From Armatimonadota bacterium (GTDB lineage: Bacteria > Armatimonadota > DTGP01 > JAKQQT01): a stretch of 64,000 bases of DNA. Numbering within the stretch: position 1 is the stretch's first letter; every line of letters begins with the position of its first letter. Below the pieces are notes generated by a model that did not search any database, was not told where the DNA came from, and saw nothing but the letters and a program-made list of their open reading frames with translations. Below are positions 19,500 to 28,112 of this stretch, piece by piece. The stretch spans positions 26,119 to 90,118 of the forward strand of contig DASXVS010000063.1 in the NCBI GenBank assembly GCA_036504095.1, written 5' to 3'. The position numbers were made by a program, and so were the translations under genes.

Positions 19500-20882
19500 A
19501 TGGAAATGCGAACGGAAAAAGACTCACTGGGCGAGAAGCAGGTACCGGCGGACGCCTACTACGGCATCCAGACCCAGCGGGCGGTGGAAAACTTCCCCAT
19601 CACCGGTTTGAAGCCCTTCCCGCAGCTGGTCGAAGCCACTGTGCTCATCAAGAAGGCCGCCGCCGAAGCGAATCGCGACCTCGGGCGCCTGAAACCTGAA
19701 GTGGCGGAGAAGATCATCGCCGCCGCCGATGAAATCCTCGGCGGGGCCCTGCGCGACCAGTTCGTTGTCGATCCGATCCAGGCAGGCGCCGGCACCAGCC
19801 ACAATATGAACACGAACGAGGTCCTCGCCAACCGCGCCAGCGAGATGCTGGGCGAACCGCGCGGCGCTTACACGACGGTCCATCCGAACGACCACGTTAA
19901 CATGGCGCAGAGTACGAACGATGTATTTCCGACGGCAATGCGCATCGCGTCACTCCTCGCGTTGAAAGACCTTTACCCTGCCCTCAACGCGATGATCGCG
20001 GCGCTCGACGCCAAAGCAGTGGAGTTCGACGGCATCGTGAAGTCCGGGCGCACCCACCTCCAGGACGCCGTGCCCATCCGACTGGGCCAGGAGTTCGCGG
20101 CATATGCAAACGCCGTGGCCAAGGCGAAGGACGGGATCGAGGAGGCGGCGGTTCGAGTGAAGGTCCTGGGCATCGGCGGGACGGCCGTCGGCACCGGTCT
20201 GAACGCCGGGCCACTGTACCCGTTTAAAGTCGTGGAATATCTCAACGGATACACCGACCTCGAACTCAGCAGCAACGCGGACCTGATCCACGCCATGCAG
20301 GATCAGACCCCCGTGCTGGACCTGTCCGCGGCCATGCGCACACTCGCCGTCACCTGCATCCGTATCGCCAACGATTTCCGGCTTCTTTCCTCCGGCCCGA
20401 TGACCGGACTCGATGAAATCCGCATGCCTCCGGTGCAGCCGGGCTCCTCCATCATGCCGGGCAAGATCAACCCGAGCATGGCGGAAATGTTGAATCAGGC
20501 GTGCTTCCAGGTGATCGGCAACGATACCGCCGTGATGATGGGCGCCCAGGCCGGTCAGATCGATCTGAACGTGATGATGCCCGGCATGGCCTTCGCCATC
20601 CTGTTCAGCATCCGCATCATGACCAATGCGCTGGACGTGTTCACCCGCTTTTGCATCGAGGGCGTGACGGCGAACGCCGAACGCTGCCTCATGTACGCGC
20701 ACAAATCCGCCACGGTCGCCACCGCCCTGAATCCGTACATCGGATACGCCAAGGCCGCGGAACTGGTAAAGGAAGCGCTCAAGACCGGCAAGACAATCAT
20801 CGAGCTTGCCGAGGAGAAGGGCTACATGACCCGCGAGGAACTTGAGAAGGTTCTGGACCTCCGGAAGCTGACGGAGGCGTAG
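19500..20882 (+). CDS. aspA: Aspartate ammonia-lyase
   Basis: About 460 residues, class II fumarase/aspartase superfamily. The catalytic loop GSSIMPGKIN is intact. Aspartase rather than fumarase is preferred because of QFVVDPIQAGAGTSHNMNTNEV and VNMAQSTNDVFPTAM, where fumarases have a WQTGSGTQSNMN-like segment. It interconverts aspartate with fumarate and ammonia. The start at ATG 19500 has AAAGGA upstream; the frame stays open to a GTG at 19473. A TAGAAT (19428-19433) could be its -10 box, but no good -35 is seen. It is an isolated gene. Confidence 0.9.
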   Translation: MEMRTEKDSLGEKQVPADAYYGIQTQRAVENFPITGLKPFPQLVEATVLIKKAAAEANRDLGRLKPEVAEKIIAAADEILGGALRDQFVVDPIQAGAGTSHNMNTNEVLANRASEMLGEPRGAYTTVHPNDHVNMAQSTNDVFPTAMRIASLLALKDLYPALNAMIAALDAKAVEFDGIVKSGRTHLQDAVPIRLGQEFAAYANAVAKAKDGIEEAAVRVKVLGIGGTAVGTGLNAGPLYPFKVVEYLNGYTDLELSSNADLIHAMQDQTPVLDLSAAMRTLAVTCIRIANDFRLLSSGPMTGLDEIRMPPVQPGSSIMPGKINPSMAEMLNQACFQVIGNDTAVMMGAQAGQIDLNVMMPGMAFAILFSIRIMTNALDVFTRFCIEGVTANAERCLMYAHKSATVATALNPYIGYAKAAELVKEALKTGKTIIELAEEKGYMTREELEKVLDLRKLTEA

Positions 20883-20947
20883 CGGCGATTGAGCGCGGAA
20901 GCCGATAGCTTTGCGGTGGGCGGACCAGAACGCGGCCACCTGTACAA

Positions 20948-21226
20948 ATGAGCGTTGAGTACGAATGGGATGAACGTAAGGCAAGCGCCAACCGCGTCAA
21001 ACATGGTGTAGATTTTCCTGACGCCGTCGCAGTGTTCACTGATCCGCACGCGATAACGATCGAAGACGAGAGCTACGCGGAAGCCCAGTAGGCCACTATT
21101 GGTCAGGACTCGCTGGGTCGCATCCTCGTGGTGGTTTAAACTTGGCGCCTTGCAGAGATAATCCGCGTGATTTCCGCACCTCGAGCGACGCGCCGGGAGC
21201 GCATCCGGTATGCGGAAGAGTCATGA
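20948..21226 (+). pseudogene. brnT: BrnT-family toxin, broken by two in-frame stops
   Basis: Translation in a single frame reads as BrnT: MSVEYEWDERKASANRVKHG, then VDFPDAVAVFTDPHAITIED, then a TAG stop (21089-21091), then ATIGQDSLGRILVVV, a TAA stop (21137-21139), then TWRLAEIIRVISAPRATRRE up to TGA (21224-21226). The expected core residues and the C-terminal RVISARRATRRER-like motif are all present and no frameshift is needed; only two stops interrupt it. BrnT is a type II RNase toxin of RelE-like fold. A shortened 47-residue product could be made but would lack the catalytic part. The end overlaps the antitoxin start (ATGA), the normal brnTA arrangement. Confidence 0.85.
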
Positions 21227-21483
21227 GGGAAAAGACGGAGTACAATTTCAGCGGGGGTCGCAGAGGGGCAGTAACTGAACTTGACGCCGGCAAGACCCGG
21301 CTCACAATTGTCATTGACGAGGACGTGCTGGATCGGCTCCGGCAACAGGTCCACGCCAACGGTGGCGGAGATTATTCGGCATTGATCAACGCCGCGCTCC
21401 GCGAGCATACAGCAAACCGAGGGGAACCGCTTGAGCAGTTGCTTCGGCGCGTGCTTCGGGACGAACTGGTCCCCGCCGCATAG
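21223..21483 (+). CDS. brnA: BrnA-like antitoxin
   Basis: 86 residues from the ATG that overlaps the brnT stop. KTRLTIVIDEDVLDRLRQQ followed by GGDYSALINAALREH is the ribbon-helix-helix signature of BrnA/DUF4415 antitoxins, which bind the toxin and repress their own promoter. It is intact while the toxin gene is broken, so the module is probably a decaying relic or a solo antitoxin that may still silence related toxins. Confidence 0.85.
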   Translation: MREKTEYNFSGGRRGAVTELDAGKTRLTIVIDEDVLDRLRQQVHANGGGDYSALINAALREHTANRGEPLEQLLRRVLRDELVPAA

Positions 21484-21561
21484 GATCGAGCGTCCACACC
21501 CTTATCGATCTGGCGCGACGGAGAATACTTGACTAGTGAGCGACCAGCTTGGTCGGCGTCG

Positions 21562-22482
21562 TCATGCTTTGAGGTCGTCGATGCGGGCGAAATTCAAATA
21601 CCTCTCCCTAAACTCCAGCGGCCACCGGTCCGCTGTGTGCCGTTCGATGGCGGACACAACATCCTCGATATTCCACGCAGTGAAGGTGCGTGAATCGCAC
21701 AAGCACTCGCGATACGCCGTCACGGCTTTTCCACATGCCGTATTGCCTCGAGGAGCGACGACCGCGAAGAGTGCTTCCGTGAATCCGTCGGCAAGCGCCA
21801 GGCTGCCGGCGAGAAGATGGTCCCTCCACAACTGCTGGAGCGGCTGTTGGTGAAGGGCTACCAGTGACTCCTTCCGGAAGCAGCCCATCGCATCCGCCAC
21901 CTCATCATACCGGGGCCGGTGCCTCGCTGCCTGGCCCGCCATGTTCTCGTGATACTTCACCTCTATCCCCACGCAGCCTCTTTGCCCCTTGCCGTTGAGG
22001 TATTCGAAGTACGCATCGAACGCTGAGTTGTCCGCGCTGTACCGGGCGTCCCCCCGTCCGGGAGAGTGCTCGAATTCGAAGCGAATGACCTCTTTGACGC
22101 GGCCATCGGACAAGTCTCGAAACACCGCCGTCGCTAGCGCCGGATCCGCCTGCAACGGGGCGAACAGGTTGATGCAGAGCGGTTGGCTGGACAGGAGGTC
22201 GTTGAAGATTCGCGGATACCCGAAGAGCTTGCCCTCGCGGCGGGCATTGTATAACTCACGGCTCACAGCCGCCTGTGCTGCGGGCGTCAGGTAGTTGACC
22301 AGCGTTTCCTCCGCGAACGGCATCGCCAACCGTGAGCCCAAGGGCTTACCTCTGTGCAAACCGATAGGGTAATCTCTCGCCTCACGCCAGATAGCCTGCA
22401 GGATACGGGCACGGCGTTGGAAGGGGCTGTCTGTCGACACAAAAGCATCGTGAATGCCGGCAATATCTGCGAGGCTCTGCAT
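21562..22482 (-). CDS. PGN_0703-like putative PD-(D/E)XK nuclease
   Basis: 306 residues. The segment SAFDAYFEYLNGKGQRGCVG followed by IEVKYHE contains the D ... E-x-K arrangement of the PD-(D/E)XK nuclease fold, as in the PGN_0703 family of putative restriction endonucleases. No methyltransferase gene is adjacent, so it is not a classical restriction-modification pair. It may be a stand-alone defence or repair nuclease. It starts near 22482 and is divergent from the membrane protein at 22627, with a palindrome between them. It lies next to the decayed brnTA module, so this 20.9-22.5 kb stretch looks like a small accessory island. Confidence 0.6.
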   Translation of the reverse strand: MQSLADIAGIHDAFVSTDSPFQRRARILQAIWREARDYPIGLHRGKPLGSRLAMPFAEETLVNYLTPAAQAAVSRELYNARREGKLFGYPRIFNDLLSSQPLCINLFAPLQADPALATAVFRDLSDGRVKEVIRFEFEHSPGRGDARYSADNSAFDAYFEYLNGKGQRGCVGIEVKYHENMAGQAARHRPRYDEVADAMGCFRKESLVALHQQPLQQLWRDHLLAGSLALADGFTEALFAVVAPRGNTACGKAVTAYRECLCDSRTFTAWNIEDVVSAIERHTADRWPLEFRERYLNFARIDDLKA

Positions 22483-22549
22483 AGTGGATCTCCGTTTGGC
22501 GCTGGATCATAGCAAGTTGGCATGGCATCGTGGTTTGCTCACACAATAG

Positions 22550-22562
22550 CACGTAATACGTG
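22550..22562. promoter_or_regulatory. Palindrome CACGTA-A-TACGTG in divergent intergenic region
   Basis: A perfect 6-bp inverted repeat with a one-base centre sits about 70 bp before both the nuclease gene (minus) and the membrane-protein gene (plus). This is the place and form expected for a dimeric repressor operator. No regulator is known. Confidence 0.35.
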
Positions 22563-22626
22563 ATATCACATGACATGCCGCGAAGTGGCGTTGTCAGTCG
22601 ATTCTGCAACGCCCCGGAGAACGACG

Positions 22627-23175
22627 ATGAACCAGACGTGTTGGGACCCCGCTACCAATCCGGAGATCAGTAACCTCCGGCACGTACGTCGCCTCGCGGC
22701 CTGGAACCGCGTGATCGCGCTGACAGAGATCATTGGAGGCGCCTTAGGCCTGGTGTTGGTCGCGCTCAGCCGCATCGAGACTGTCGGCATATTTATTATG
22801 CTGATGACGCTGGTATTCGGGTCCGCGGTCTACGGCGGGTGCCTTCTCTGGATGGGATCGCGTCGTGGAATTGCCCTCTCCTTCGTGGTGCAGGGCTTGC
22901 AAGTCTTCCAGTTCGGCGCTCCTCTCCTGGCATACCACATCCTTATCGGGCCTTTTGCCAGGATTATCGCGTCTATGACAGGCGCCAATTTGCGACTCGG
23001 CGTAGCCGGAGGCTTCCGAAGCGACTTCTTTATCTGGATTGGCGATCGCGTAGCTGAGCAAACCCCACCCTTCTTCGGCCCGGCGGGCGCTACGTTGATT
23101 GGGATTAATCTCCTCGCGCTCGGTGCGAGCGCGATACTGTTGTGGCAACTCGCCGGGCCGCCAACGCGGGCCTGA
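22627..23175 (+). CDS. Hypothetical multi-pass membrane protein
   Basis: About 182 residues from ATG 22627, which has GGAGA 6 nt before it; an in-frame ATG at 22570 has none. At least four hydrophobic segments are visible (around IALTEIIGGALGLVLVALS, IFIMLMTLVFGSAVYGGCL, FVVQGLQVFQFGAPLLAYHI and LIGINLLALGASAILLWQL). I do not recognise a family. It is divergent from the nuclease and 132 bp upstream of the secreted protein at 23308. Confidence 0.6.
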   Translation: MNQTCWDPATNPEISNLRHVRRLAAWNRVIALTEIIGGALGLVLVALSRIETVGIFIMLMTLVFGSAVYGGCLLWMGSRRGIALSFVVQGLQVFQFGAPLLAYHILIGPFARIIASMTGANLRLGVAGGFRSDFFIWIGDRVAEQTPPFFGPAGATLIGINLLALGASAILLWQLAGPPTRA

Positions 23176-23307
23176 GGCGGGATCTGCGCCGTAAACATGG
23201 CCGTTTCCTGTTTCCTTTGGCGGACGCATTGACAGTACCCTGTTGGTGGAGGGACGCCGCGCGGCCGTGCCGCGACTATACGCGCCGTCCCAAAGAGGAG
23301 CCACCGC

Positions 23308-24306
23308 ATGCGAACCGTTGCGATCGGAGCCGCCGCGCTGTTGTGCAGCGCATTCTCCGCAGCTCACGCTGCGCCAAAGCCCATTACCGTTAAGGTCATG
23401 GCGCTGAATTTCGACCCTCGAATCCCTGCCGAGGGCAACAAACCCCTGCACATTGTCTGCGGGTGGAACGACCCGCGGAAGCTGGCCGACGGATACATCT
23501 CGGACATCAGGAAATCCAGCCACGGCCTCGTGAACTACAAAATCGTCACGTGGAAAGAGATAAACGACTTTCACACCAAGATCGACGGCTTCAAGTACAC
23601 GCCTGAGTCCTATATGGCTTGCCGCAAGGCCAAGGGAGGCTGGCACGACCCGGACACCGCCGACTACCCGAAAACCTTCCAGGATTTCGGCATCCTGCCG
23701 TTAATCGACAGCGGAAAGATCGACGAGGTCTGGTTCTTCGGTGCACCCTACTTCGGCTACAATGAGTCCGCCATGGCCGGGCCCGGGTCGTTCTACATCA
23801 ACGGTGAAGTCTACGACAAGGTGCCATCCAAGCGCGCCTTCGCGATCATGGGCTTCAACTATGAGCGTGGCGTGGCCGAAATGGTCCACGACCTCTGTCA
23901 CCGCACGGAAAGCACGATGGCTCGAGTGTACGGCGGTTGGAAGGTGGATGAACTGACGAACAACTGGGCACGGTTTGCCGCGAACGACAAACAGAGCAAC
24001 GGCGTCGCCGCCGTTGGCACATGCCACTGGCCGCCCAACGCTGAGCACGACTACGATTACGGCAACCCGCGCACCGTTCAAAGCGACGCTGACGATTGGC
24101 TGAACTACCCCAACCTCACCGGCGCGAAGAAGCCCGTCAACCGCGACACCTGGGGCGGCCCCGACTGGCAGCGCAACTACCTCAACTGGTGGTTCACCCG
24201 CGTGCCGCACGTAGCCGGAGTCAACGCCGACGGACGCCTCAACAACTGGTGGGAGTACATCTTCAACTTCAACAAATACGACGAAACGGGAAAGCCGAAG
24301 CGATAA
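23308..24306 (+). CDS. Secreted protein of unknown function with HDxxH motif
   Basis: 332 residues with a clear signal peptide (MRTVAIGAAALLCSAFSAAHA). The mature part is rich in aromatic residues, with a central GVAEMVHDLCHRTESTMARV. The H-D-x-x-H core resembles a metal site of some hydrolases, but this is only suggestive. Other conserved-looking blocks are the WFFGAPYFGYNES region and NAEHDYDYGNP. I do not recognise the family. Start: ATG 23308 with GAGGAG 8 nt upstream. It is 43 bp before the glycoside-hydrolase-like gene, in the same direction, so the two may be expressed together. Confidence 0.65.
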   Translation: MRTVAIGAAALLCSAFSAAHAAPKPITVKVMALNFDPRIPAEGNKPLHIVCGWNDPRKLADGYISDIRKSSHGLVNYKIVTWKEINDFHTKIDGFKYTPESYMACRKAKGGWHDPDTADYPKTFQDFGILPLIDSGKIDEVWFFGAPYFGYNESAMAGPGSFYINGEVYDKVPSKRAFAIMGFNYERGVAEMVHDLCHRTESTMARVYGGWKVDELTNNWARFAANDKQSNGVAAVGTCHWPPNAEHDYDYGNPRTVQSDADDWLNYPNLTGAKKPVNRDTWGGPDWQRNYLNWWFTRVPHVAGVNADGRLNNWWEYIFNFNKYDETGKPKR

Positions 24307-24349
24307 CCGACGGTGACCGCGACAGGGAAAGGGTTTCCGAAGTCACACT

Positions 24350-26323
24350 ATGATATCGAACAGAACCATCCGGCTGGGCAAGGGTCTCCGGCATGTGGCG
24401 TTAGCTCTGGAAGAGGGCCGGCTCCGGCTCTCGGTGATCGGCACGTACATCGGGCCACCAGACACTGAGTGCCCGCTGTGGACCCTCTCCCTGCGCACCC
24501 CGGAAGGCGCCACACTCGACGTATCTGCGGACGCCGCCGGTCTGGGCGACGTTCAACGCGATACCGGGAGCGCCGCCTTCACGTGGATGCTATCCCTTGG
24601 CGGTAGCGAAGCTGCCGTCCGCGTTCAGGTGGACACAGACACCCCAGGCACGCCGAGCCTGTCGCTGTCCGCCACGCTGCCCGATGGGTGGAGCGTCGCC
24701 GAGGCCGTCTTCCCCTTGGTTCGGCTGTCCCGCACGGACGATATGCGCCTGGCGACGCCCACTGGCTGGGGAATCGAACGCGAGGTCACTCCCGGCATGG
24801 AGCTGGAACTGGTCTACCCGTCATGGCAGTCCACGATGCAGTTCCTGGCCCTCTGCGGCGCCGCTGGGGGAGTCTACATCGGTACGCACGATCCCGCGGC
24901 AAACCACAAGGCGTTCCGCGCCCGCGCCGACGGGGACTCCCTCACGCTGGAGGTTGCCCACTTCCCGGCTATCGGCGGGTCGGAATACACACTCGGCTAC
25001 GCGATATCGCTGGGCGCCTTCGAGGGTGGATATGTTGACGCTGCCAATCTGTACCGCCCCTTCGCCCTGACGGCACCCTGGGCTCAAGCAGGCCCGGTTT
25101 CGAGACGTCCCCTGCCACAATGGCTTATAGACACCGAGCTCTGGCTAAAACCCGGCGAAACGCCGTGGACCGACGATGATGCGGAATGCATCGCGGCCAC
25201 CAGGGCCAACGTGGAGTGGTGCCGAAAAGCAGCCGCCTTCTTCGACGTGCCGATCTCGCTGCACTGGTACCGATGGCACCAGATTCCCTACGACACACTG
25301 TACCCGGAATACTTCCCGGCCAAAGCCGGATTCGCGGACGGTGTGAAGGAGGCGCAGGCCGACGGCTTCCACGTGATGCCGTACATCAACGGCAGGCTGT
25401 GCGATCCCGAATCGAAGACGTGGAAATCCGGCGGGCAGGACTGGGCGGCACGGGACGAACAAGGCAATCCCTACACGGAAGTGTATGCCTCGGAGGTGCC
25501 TCTAAACGTGATGTGCCCCAGCACGGACGGCTGGCGCGGCACCGTCAGCGGACTCGTCAAACGTCTCGTGGATGAGATCGGCGTAGATGGCGTCTACGTG
25601 GACCAGATCGCGGCCGCCAAGGCGGAGCGTTGCTTCGCAATGGGGCATCCCCACGCGCCCGGCGGAGGCCATTTCTGGGTGGATGCATACCGCCGCCTGA
25701 TCGCGGAGGCGCACGCCAACCTCCCTTCGAACGGCATCCTCACCACCGAGGAGAATATGGAATGCTGGATCGACCAGTTCGATGCCCTCCTCGTTGTGAA
25801 CACGCCGACCAACGAGGGCAGGCTCATCCCCCTGTTCCCCGTCATCTACGCGGGGCACGCGGTGACCTTCGGATTTCAGTACATTCCCAAGACGGAGGCC
25901 GTCGAATCCGTCAGCTTCCGCGCGAAGATGGCCCGGGCGTTCCTTTGGGGCGCACAACTGGGCTGGGTGGACGCTGAGAAGGTGATGGCGCCGGACGCCG
26001 CCTTGAGTGCAGAGTTCCTGCGCGCGCTGTGCCACGCGCGGCGGGACGCGCACGATTTCCTGTTGTACGGCCAGTTCCTCGCGCCGGTGGAGGTATATGG
26101 TGACAACCCGCCCGTGAACGTGGAGGCGCCCGGCTCGTTCGGCGGAACCTACAACCTGGAAATACAGGCCGTCATGGCCACTCTGTGGCGCGCGGAGGAC
26201 GGCCGGACCGCCGTGGCGATCTGCAACCTCGATGATGCCGTGCACACGGTGCAAGTCTCCGCTTTGGAGGGCGCCGGGCCGATCACACTGGAAGCCCGCG
26301 AAGCCCGAGTCATCGCAGTATAG
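24350..26323 (+). CDS. DUF6259-like glycoside hydrolase-like protein
   Basis: 657 residues with no signal peptide. The N-terminal ~230 residues are beta-rich; the central part has a TIM-barrel pattern of the DUF6259/alpha-galactosidase-like type: SLHWYRWHQIPYDTLYPEYF, HVMPYINGRLCDP, GVDGVYVDQIAAAKA (possible catalytic Asp) and ILTTEENMECW (possible catalytic acid). The C-terminal ~90 residues form a beta-sandwich. Probably a cytoplasmic or unconventionally exported glycosidase; the substrate is unknown. It ends 25 bp before a strong bidirectional hairpin. Confidence 0.7.
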   Translation: MISNRTIRLGKGLRHVALALEEGRLRLSVIGTYIGPPDTECPLWTLSLRTPEGATLDVSADAAGLGDVQRDTGSAAFTWMLSLGGSEAAVRVQVDTDTPGTPSLSLSATLPDGWSVAEAVFPLVRLSRTDDMRLATPTGWGIEREVTPGMELELVYPSWQSTMQFLALCGAAGGVYIGTHDPAANHKAFRARADGDSLTLEVAHFPAIGGSEYTLGYAISLGAFEGGYVDAANLYRPFALTAPWAQAGPVSRRPLPQWLIDTELWLKPGETPWTDDDAECIAATRANVEWCRKAAAFFDVPISLHWYRWHQIPYDTLYPEYFPAKAGFADGVKEAQADGFHVMPYINGRLCDPESKTWKSGGQDWAARDEQGNPYTEVYASEVPLNVMCPSTDGWRGTVSGLVKRLVDEIGVDGVYVDQIAAAKAERCFAMGHPHAPGGGHFWVDAYRRLIAEAHANLPSNGILTTEENMECWIDQFDALLVVNTPTNEGRLIPLFPVIYAGHAVTFGFQYIPKTEAVESVSFRAKMARAFLWGAQLGWVDAEKVMAPDAALSAEFLRALCHARRDAHDFLLYGQFLAPVEVYGDNPPVNVEAPGSFGGTYNLEIQAVMATLWRAEDGRTAVAICNLDDAVHTVQVSALEGAGPITLEAREARVIAV

Positions 26324-26348
26324 CTTCCGAGGCCCAAGAGAGCTGAAT

Positions 26349-26388
26349 GATGCCGGGCAGCCCTTTGCGTTAAGGGCTGCCCGGCATC
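26349..26388. terminator. Strong bidirectional hairpin terminator
   Basis: A perfect 17-bp inverted repeat (26349-26365 with 26372-26388) with loop TGCGTT lies between the convergent genes ending at 26323 and 26418. Confidence 0.75.
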
Positions 26389-26417
26389 ACGTTGCACACT
26401 CGATCCAGGCGGAAGCG

Positions 26418-27896
26418 TTAGGGCATCGAGTCCAGGCCGGCCGCAATCCGCGCGATGCGGACGGCGTCAGATATGTCGAGTTTATTTGCCCCGGCGCCGG
26501 TCTTCACCACGTTGTAAGCTGCCATCTCCTGCGCGGTGGCAATCTTCTTGCCTCCGACGATGGCCGCCGCGGCCGCTACATCCCGGGCCTGGAACCCTGA
26601 AGCGAACAACGGTCCGGTGATGAATATGTCGGGTTTTTCATTGAAATCCATCGGCACAAGGTCCTCGGACGCGCTTACGAATGCGACGTACCGTCCATCG
26701 GATGAGGGATACCCGTACCCGCTGGATCTGTTTCCCTGCAGTCCATCCACGCCAACGCTGAGCCTTGTCGTGACGTTAGTCTGCAGGTCTCGCATGAAGA
26801 CGTCCGCCTCATCGTTTGTGTCATTGGCCACGAGGTTTCGCGCTTTGGAAGTGTAAGTAACATACCGGCCGCTGTCGTTAATCCAGGCGACGATGCTATC
26901 CCTGTTGCCGAGGGTCACCCCATCGGGCGCGACGCTGACCGCCTTGTCCGTGCCCGCCGTCATGTCGTGAACGTACACCTGCCCCCAGGGCGAAACGGTA
27001 CCGGGCAAGGTTGTGTAGACGACGTAATGGCCGTCATAGGAAGTAGAACCGAGCACCCCCGTGGCGACGAGCGACGTCGTGTTCTGTGTGGGGTCGGTGT
27101 CGCGAACGTAGACGCGGGGGATCTGTCCGGTGAGGCCGGGCACAAGGTTGTCCGAGAATGAGAAGTACGTGATGTACCGTCCGTTCGATGTGATGTTGGG
27201 CTCCTCAGACCCGCTGTTGCTCTGAATGCCCGCGGTGGACTTGCTGACAAGGTAGGTACGCCGCGCCTGAAGGTCGCGCACGAAGATGTCCTTATCCTGA
27301 TTTGTATCAGGAGCGGCGGTCATATTGGTGGCCCGCGAAAGAAACGTTACGTAGCGTCCGTCCGCGCTGATACATCGTGCCGTGCTCCAACTGTCGTCGT
27401 TGGCCTCTCCGCCGCTGTCCGGCACGCTCACGCGGGCCGTTGTGCCCAACCATATGTCTCGAACGAAAACGTCTTGCGACCCATTTGTATCGCCGGCGAC
27501 TAAATTACTGGCCCACGAAGCGAACGCCACGTAGTGTCCGTCCGCGGACACGGAAACGCTGTCGATCCCTCCGTTCAAGGGCTGCCCATCCGAGGTTGGC
27601 GTCACGAGTGTATTCTGGCCGGTCTGCATATCGTGCAGCACTGCCACCGTTCCCGGGCTGTTCGAATGGATGTGCAGATTCTCGGCGTCGGTGACGAACG
27701 CCACGTAACGGCCATCCGCGCTGACGGAAATGGGCGCAAACGAGCCGCCCATGACGTCTCCGCTGGCGAAGTTCCACCCACCCATGCCACTGTCCTGGCT
27801 GACGCGCGAAAGGCCGCCGAGAGAACGCGAGGCGAGGGTGCACAGAGTGACGGCGACGATGGCCGTCGTTGAGTAAAATCGATGCGATGGTGCCAT
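26418..27896 (-). CDS. Secreted PD40/TolB-type beta-propeller with dockerin-like C-terminus
   Basis: About 492 residues. The signal peptide is MAPSHRFYSTTAIVAVTLCT followed by LASRSLGG. At least seven blades carry PD40/WD40-like motifs of the form SADGRYVAFVSxAxNLV (ADGHYVAFASWASNLV, SDGRYVAFVSASEDLV and others), alternating with VFVRDLQxxxT segments. The last ~55 residues are a degenerate dockerin-like module ending in KLDISDAVRIARIAAGLDSM. The start at 27896 is fixed by a GGAGG 8 nt upstream, while the 32-codon extension to 27992 has no signal-peptide character. Likely a surface or periplasmic propeller. The role is unknown. Confidence 0.8.
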   Translation of the reverse strand: MAPSHRFYSTTAIVAVTLCTLASRSLGGLSRVSQDSGMGGWNFASGDVMGGSFAPISVSADGRYVAFVTDAENLHIHSNSPGTVAVLHDMQTGQNTLVTPTSDGQPLNGGIDSVSVSADGHYVAFASWASNLVAGDTNGSQDVFVRDIWLGTTARVSVPDSGGEANDDSWSTARCISADGRYVTFLSRATNMTAAPDTNQDKDIFVRDLQARRTYLVSKSTAGIQSNSGSEEPNITSNGRYITYFSFSDNLVPGLTGQIPRVYVRDTDPTQNTTSLVATGVLGSTSYDGHYVVYTTLPGTVSPWGQVYVHDMTAGTDKAVSVAPDGVTLGNRDSIVAWINDSGRYVTYTSKARNLVANDTNDEADVFMRDLQTNVTTRLSVGVDGLQGNRSSGYGYPSSDGRYVAFVSASEDLVPMDFNEKPDIFITGPLFASGFQARDVAAAAAIVGGKKIATAQEMAAYNVVKTGAGANKLDISDAVRIARIAAGLDSMP

Positions 27897-27995
27897 AGAT
27901 TGCTCCCTCCTGGAAGCAGAGTGCCGCGCATGACAAGTGGCGCGCGGGCCAATGGCATCATTCCACATCCATCCATCAACCTCCAGCATCAAAAA

Positions 27996-28026
27996 GCGGG
28001 CGGTCTCTCTCTTAAGAGGCCGCCCG
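27996..28026 (-). terminator. Rho-independent terminator of clpC
   Basis: On the minus strand a 12-bp stem (28026-28015 with 28008-27997, one G:U pair) is followed by GC and five T, a classical intrinsic terminator about 90 bp after the clpC stop. Confidence 0.75.
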
Positions 28027-28043
28027 GCAACGTGGGAGAACGA

Positions 28044-28080
28044 AGATGGAGGTTGGACGCTATTTGTCCAACCTCCATCT
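28044..28080. repeat. Perfect 15-bp inverted repeat downstream of clpC
   Basis: Arms 28044-28058 and 28066-28080 are exact complements with loop GCTATTT. It lies between the clpC stop and the terminator. There is no U-run, so it may be an mRNA 3'-end stabilising hairpin or a dispersed repeat. Confidence 0.6.
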
Positions 28081-28112
28081 TGTTCAACTAACCAACGATG
28101 GAACCCTGCGCC

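Noticed and set aside
19950..20984. Minus-strand ORF opposite aspA
   Set aside because: Antisense shadow of a conserved enzyme.
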